DNA of 13,714 nt from an uncultured Clostridium sp. (GTDB taxonomy: Bacteria; Bacillota; Clostridia; TANB77; CAG-508): assembly GCA_902492105.1 (NCBI GenBank), contig CABUKD010000042.1, positions 1 to 13,714 on the forward strand, in the 5' to 3' direction. The notes under the pieces are model-generated. The model did not search any database and was not told the DNA's origin. It saw only the letters and a list, made by a program, of their open reading frames with translations. A program made the position numbers and the translations under genes. Positions 13,619-13,714 of the stretch are shown here, one piece after another (within the stretch, counting starts at the first letter, position 1; every line of letters starts with the position of its first letter).

Positions 13619-13714
13619 AAGTATTAGGATTGTCTTTATCGATTTTTAAAACCTTTCCTCTTTTGGACATCTGTAACTCGGCATAAATGCCTCGAACAGC
13701 TGTCACAATGGTCG
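13619..13714 (+). repeat. 140-bp inverted-repeat structured element, copy 2 (cut by window end)
   Basis: The last 96 bases align without gaps to 4719-4814, with nine substitutions. Five are in the left arm (positions 13621, 13622, 13628, 13638, 13641), one is in the pyrimidine run (13659), and three are in the apical hairpin. There GGCG-TAAC-CGCC becomes GGCA-TAAA-TGCC (13680-13691): one pair changes from G-C to A-T and the loop changes by one base, while the remaining apical pairs are identical. Like copy 1, it begins shortly after a stop codon (holA, 42 bases) in the same orientation as that gene. The right arm should end near 13758, beyond the window. Confidence 0.85.

Noticed and set aside
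4719..13714. Two same-orientation repeat copies bounding about 8.9 kb could mark a composite mobile element.
   Set aside because: The interval holds housekeeping genes (murB, ruvC, holA) and no transposase or integrase, so independent dispersed copies are the simpler explanation.

Overview
The window is very AT-rich (lysine nearly all AAA, arginine nearly all AGA) with strong AGGAGG-type ribosome binding sites. Its housekeeping genes (type II murB, a membrane-anchored yvcK, ruvC, holA) are of low-GC Firmicutes character. I infer an anaerobic member of the Clostridia, possibly an uncultured gut lineage. I cannot name the genus. Ten genes lie on the + strand and two on the - strand. No tRNA, rRNA, CRISPR array, transposase or phage gene is visible.

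Layout. 1-780: promoter and a nitroreductase-family flavoprotein. 874-1258: a single-gene unit for a small membrane protein, with its own promoter and an intrinsic terminator. The terminator's 3' arm appears to double as the -35 region of the next promoter. 1371-4713: a three-gene run (SCP2-like lipid-binding protein, iron-dependent alcohol dehydrogenase, class-3-type aldehyde dehydrogenase) that looks like an alcohol/aldehyde module, perhaps for lipophilic substrates. 4719-4858: a 140-bp inverted-repeat element at the end of that run. 4874-5661 (- strand): a two-gene membrane operon (TM2 protein with zinc ribbon and Asn-rich linker, then a DUF2752 protein). 5755-8612: murB from a divergent promoter, then yvcK; the rapZ and whiA genes often found near yvcK are absent here. 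8714-10759: a GH133-type glycogen debranching enzyme. 10930-13576: ruvC, a DUF2207-C-terminus-like membrane protein, and holA (DNA polymerase III delta). 13619-13714: the first 96 bases of a second copy of the inverted-repeat element, cut by the window end.

The most noteworthy item is the repeat. Copy 1 folds along its whole length into a long interrupted hairpin with a GC-rich core, and the two copies differ by a compensatory G-C to A-T change in the apical stem. Both copies lie just after a stop codon, in the same orientation as the upstream gene. It may be a MITE-like element or a structured 3'-end RNA. I do not recognise it as a named family.

Second-tier oddities are a YvcK with an altered phosphate-binding-type motif and a Lys/Glu-rich tail of about 140 residues, a Lys-rich insertion in HolA, a REP-like GC-rich fragment after ruvC, and a DUF2207-type protein lacking its usual N-terminal half. 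Apart from the repeat, I see no convincing new multi-gene system.
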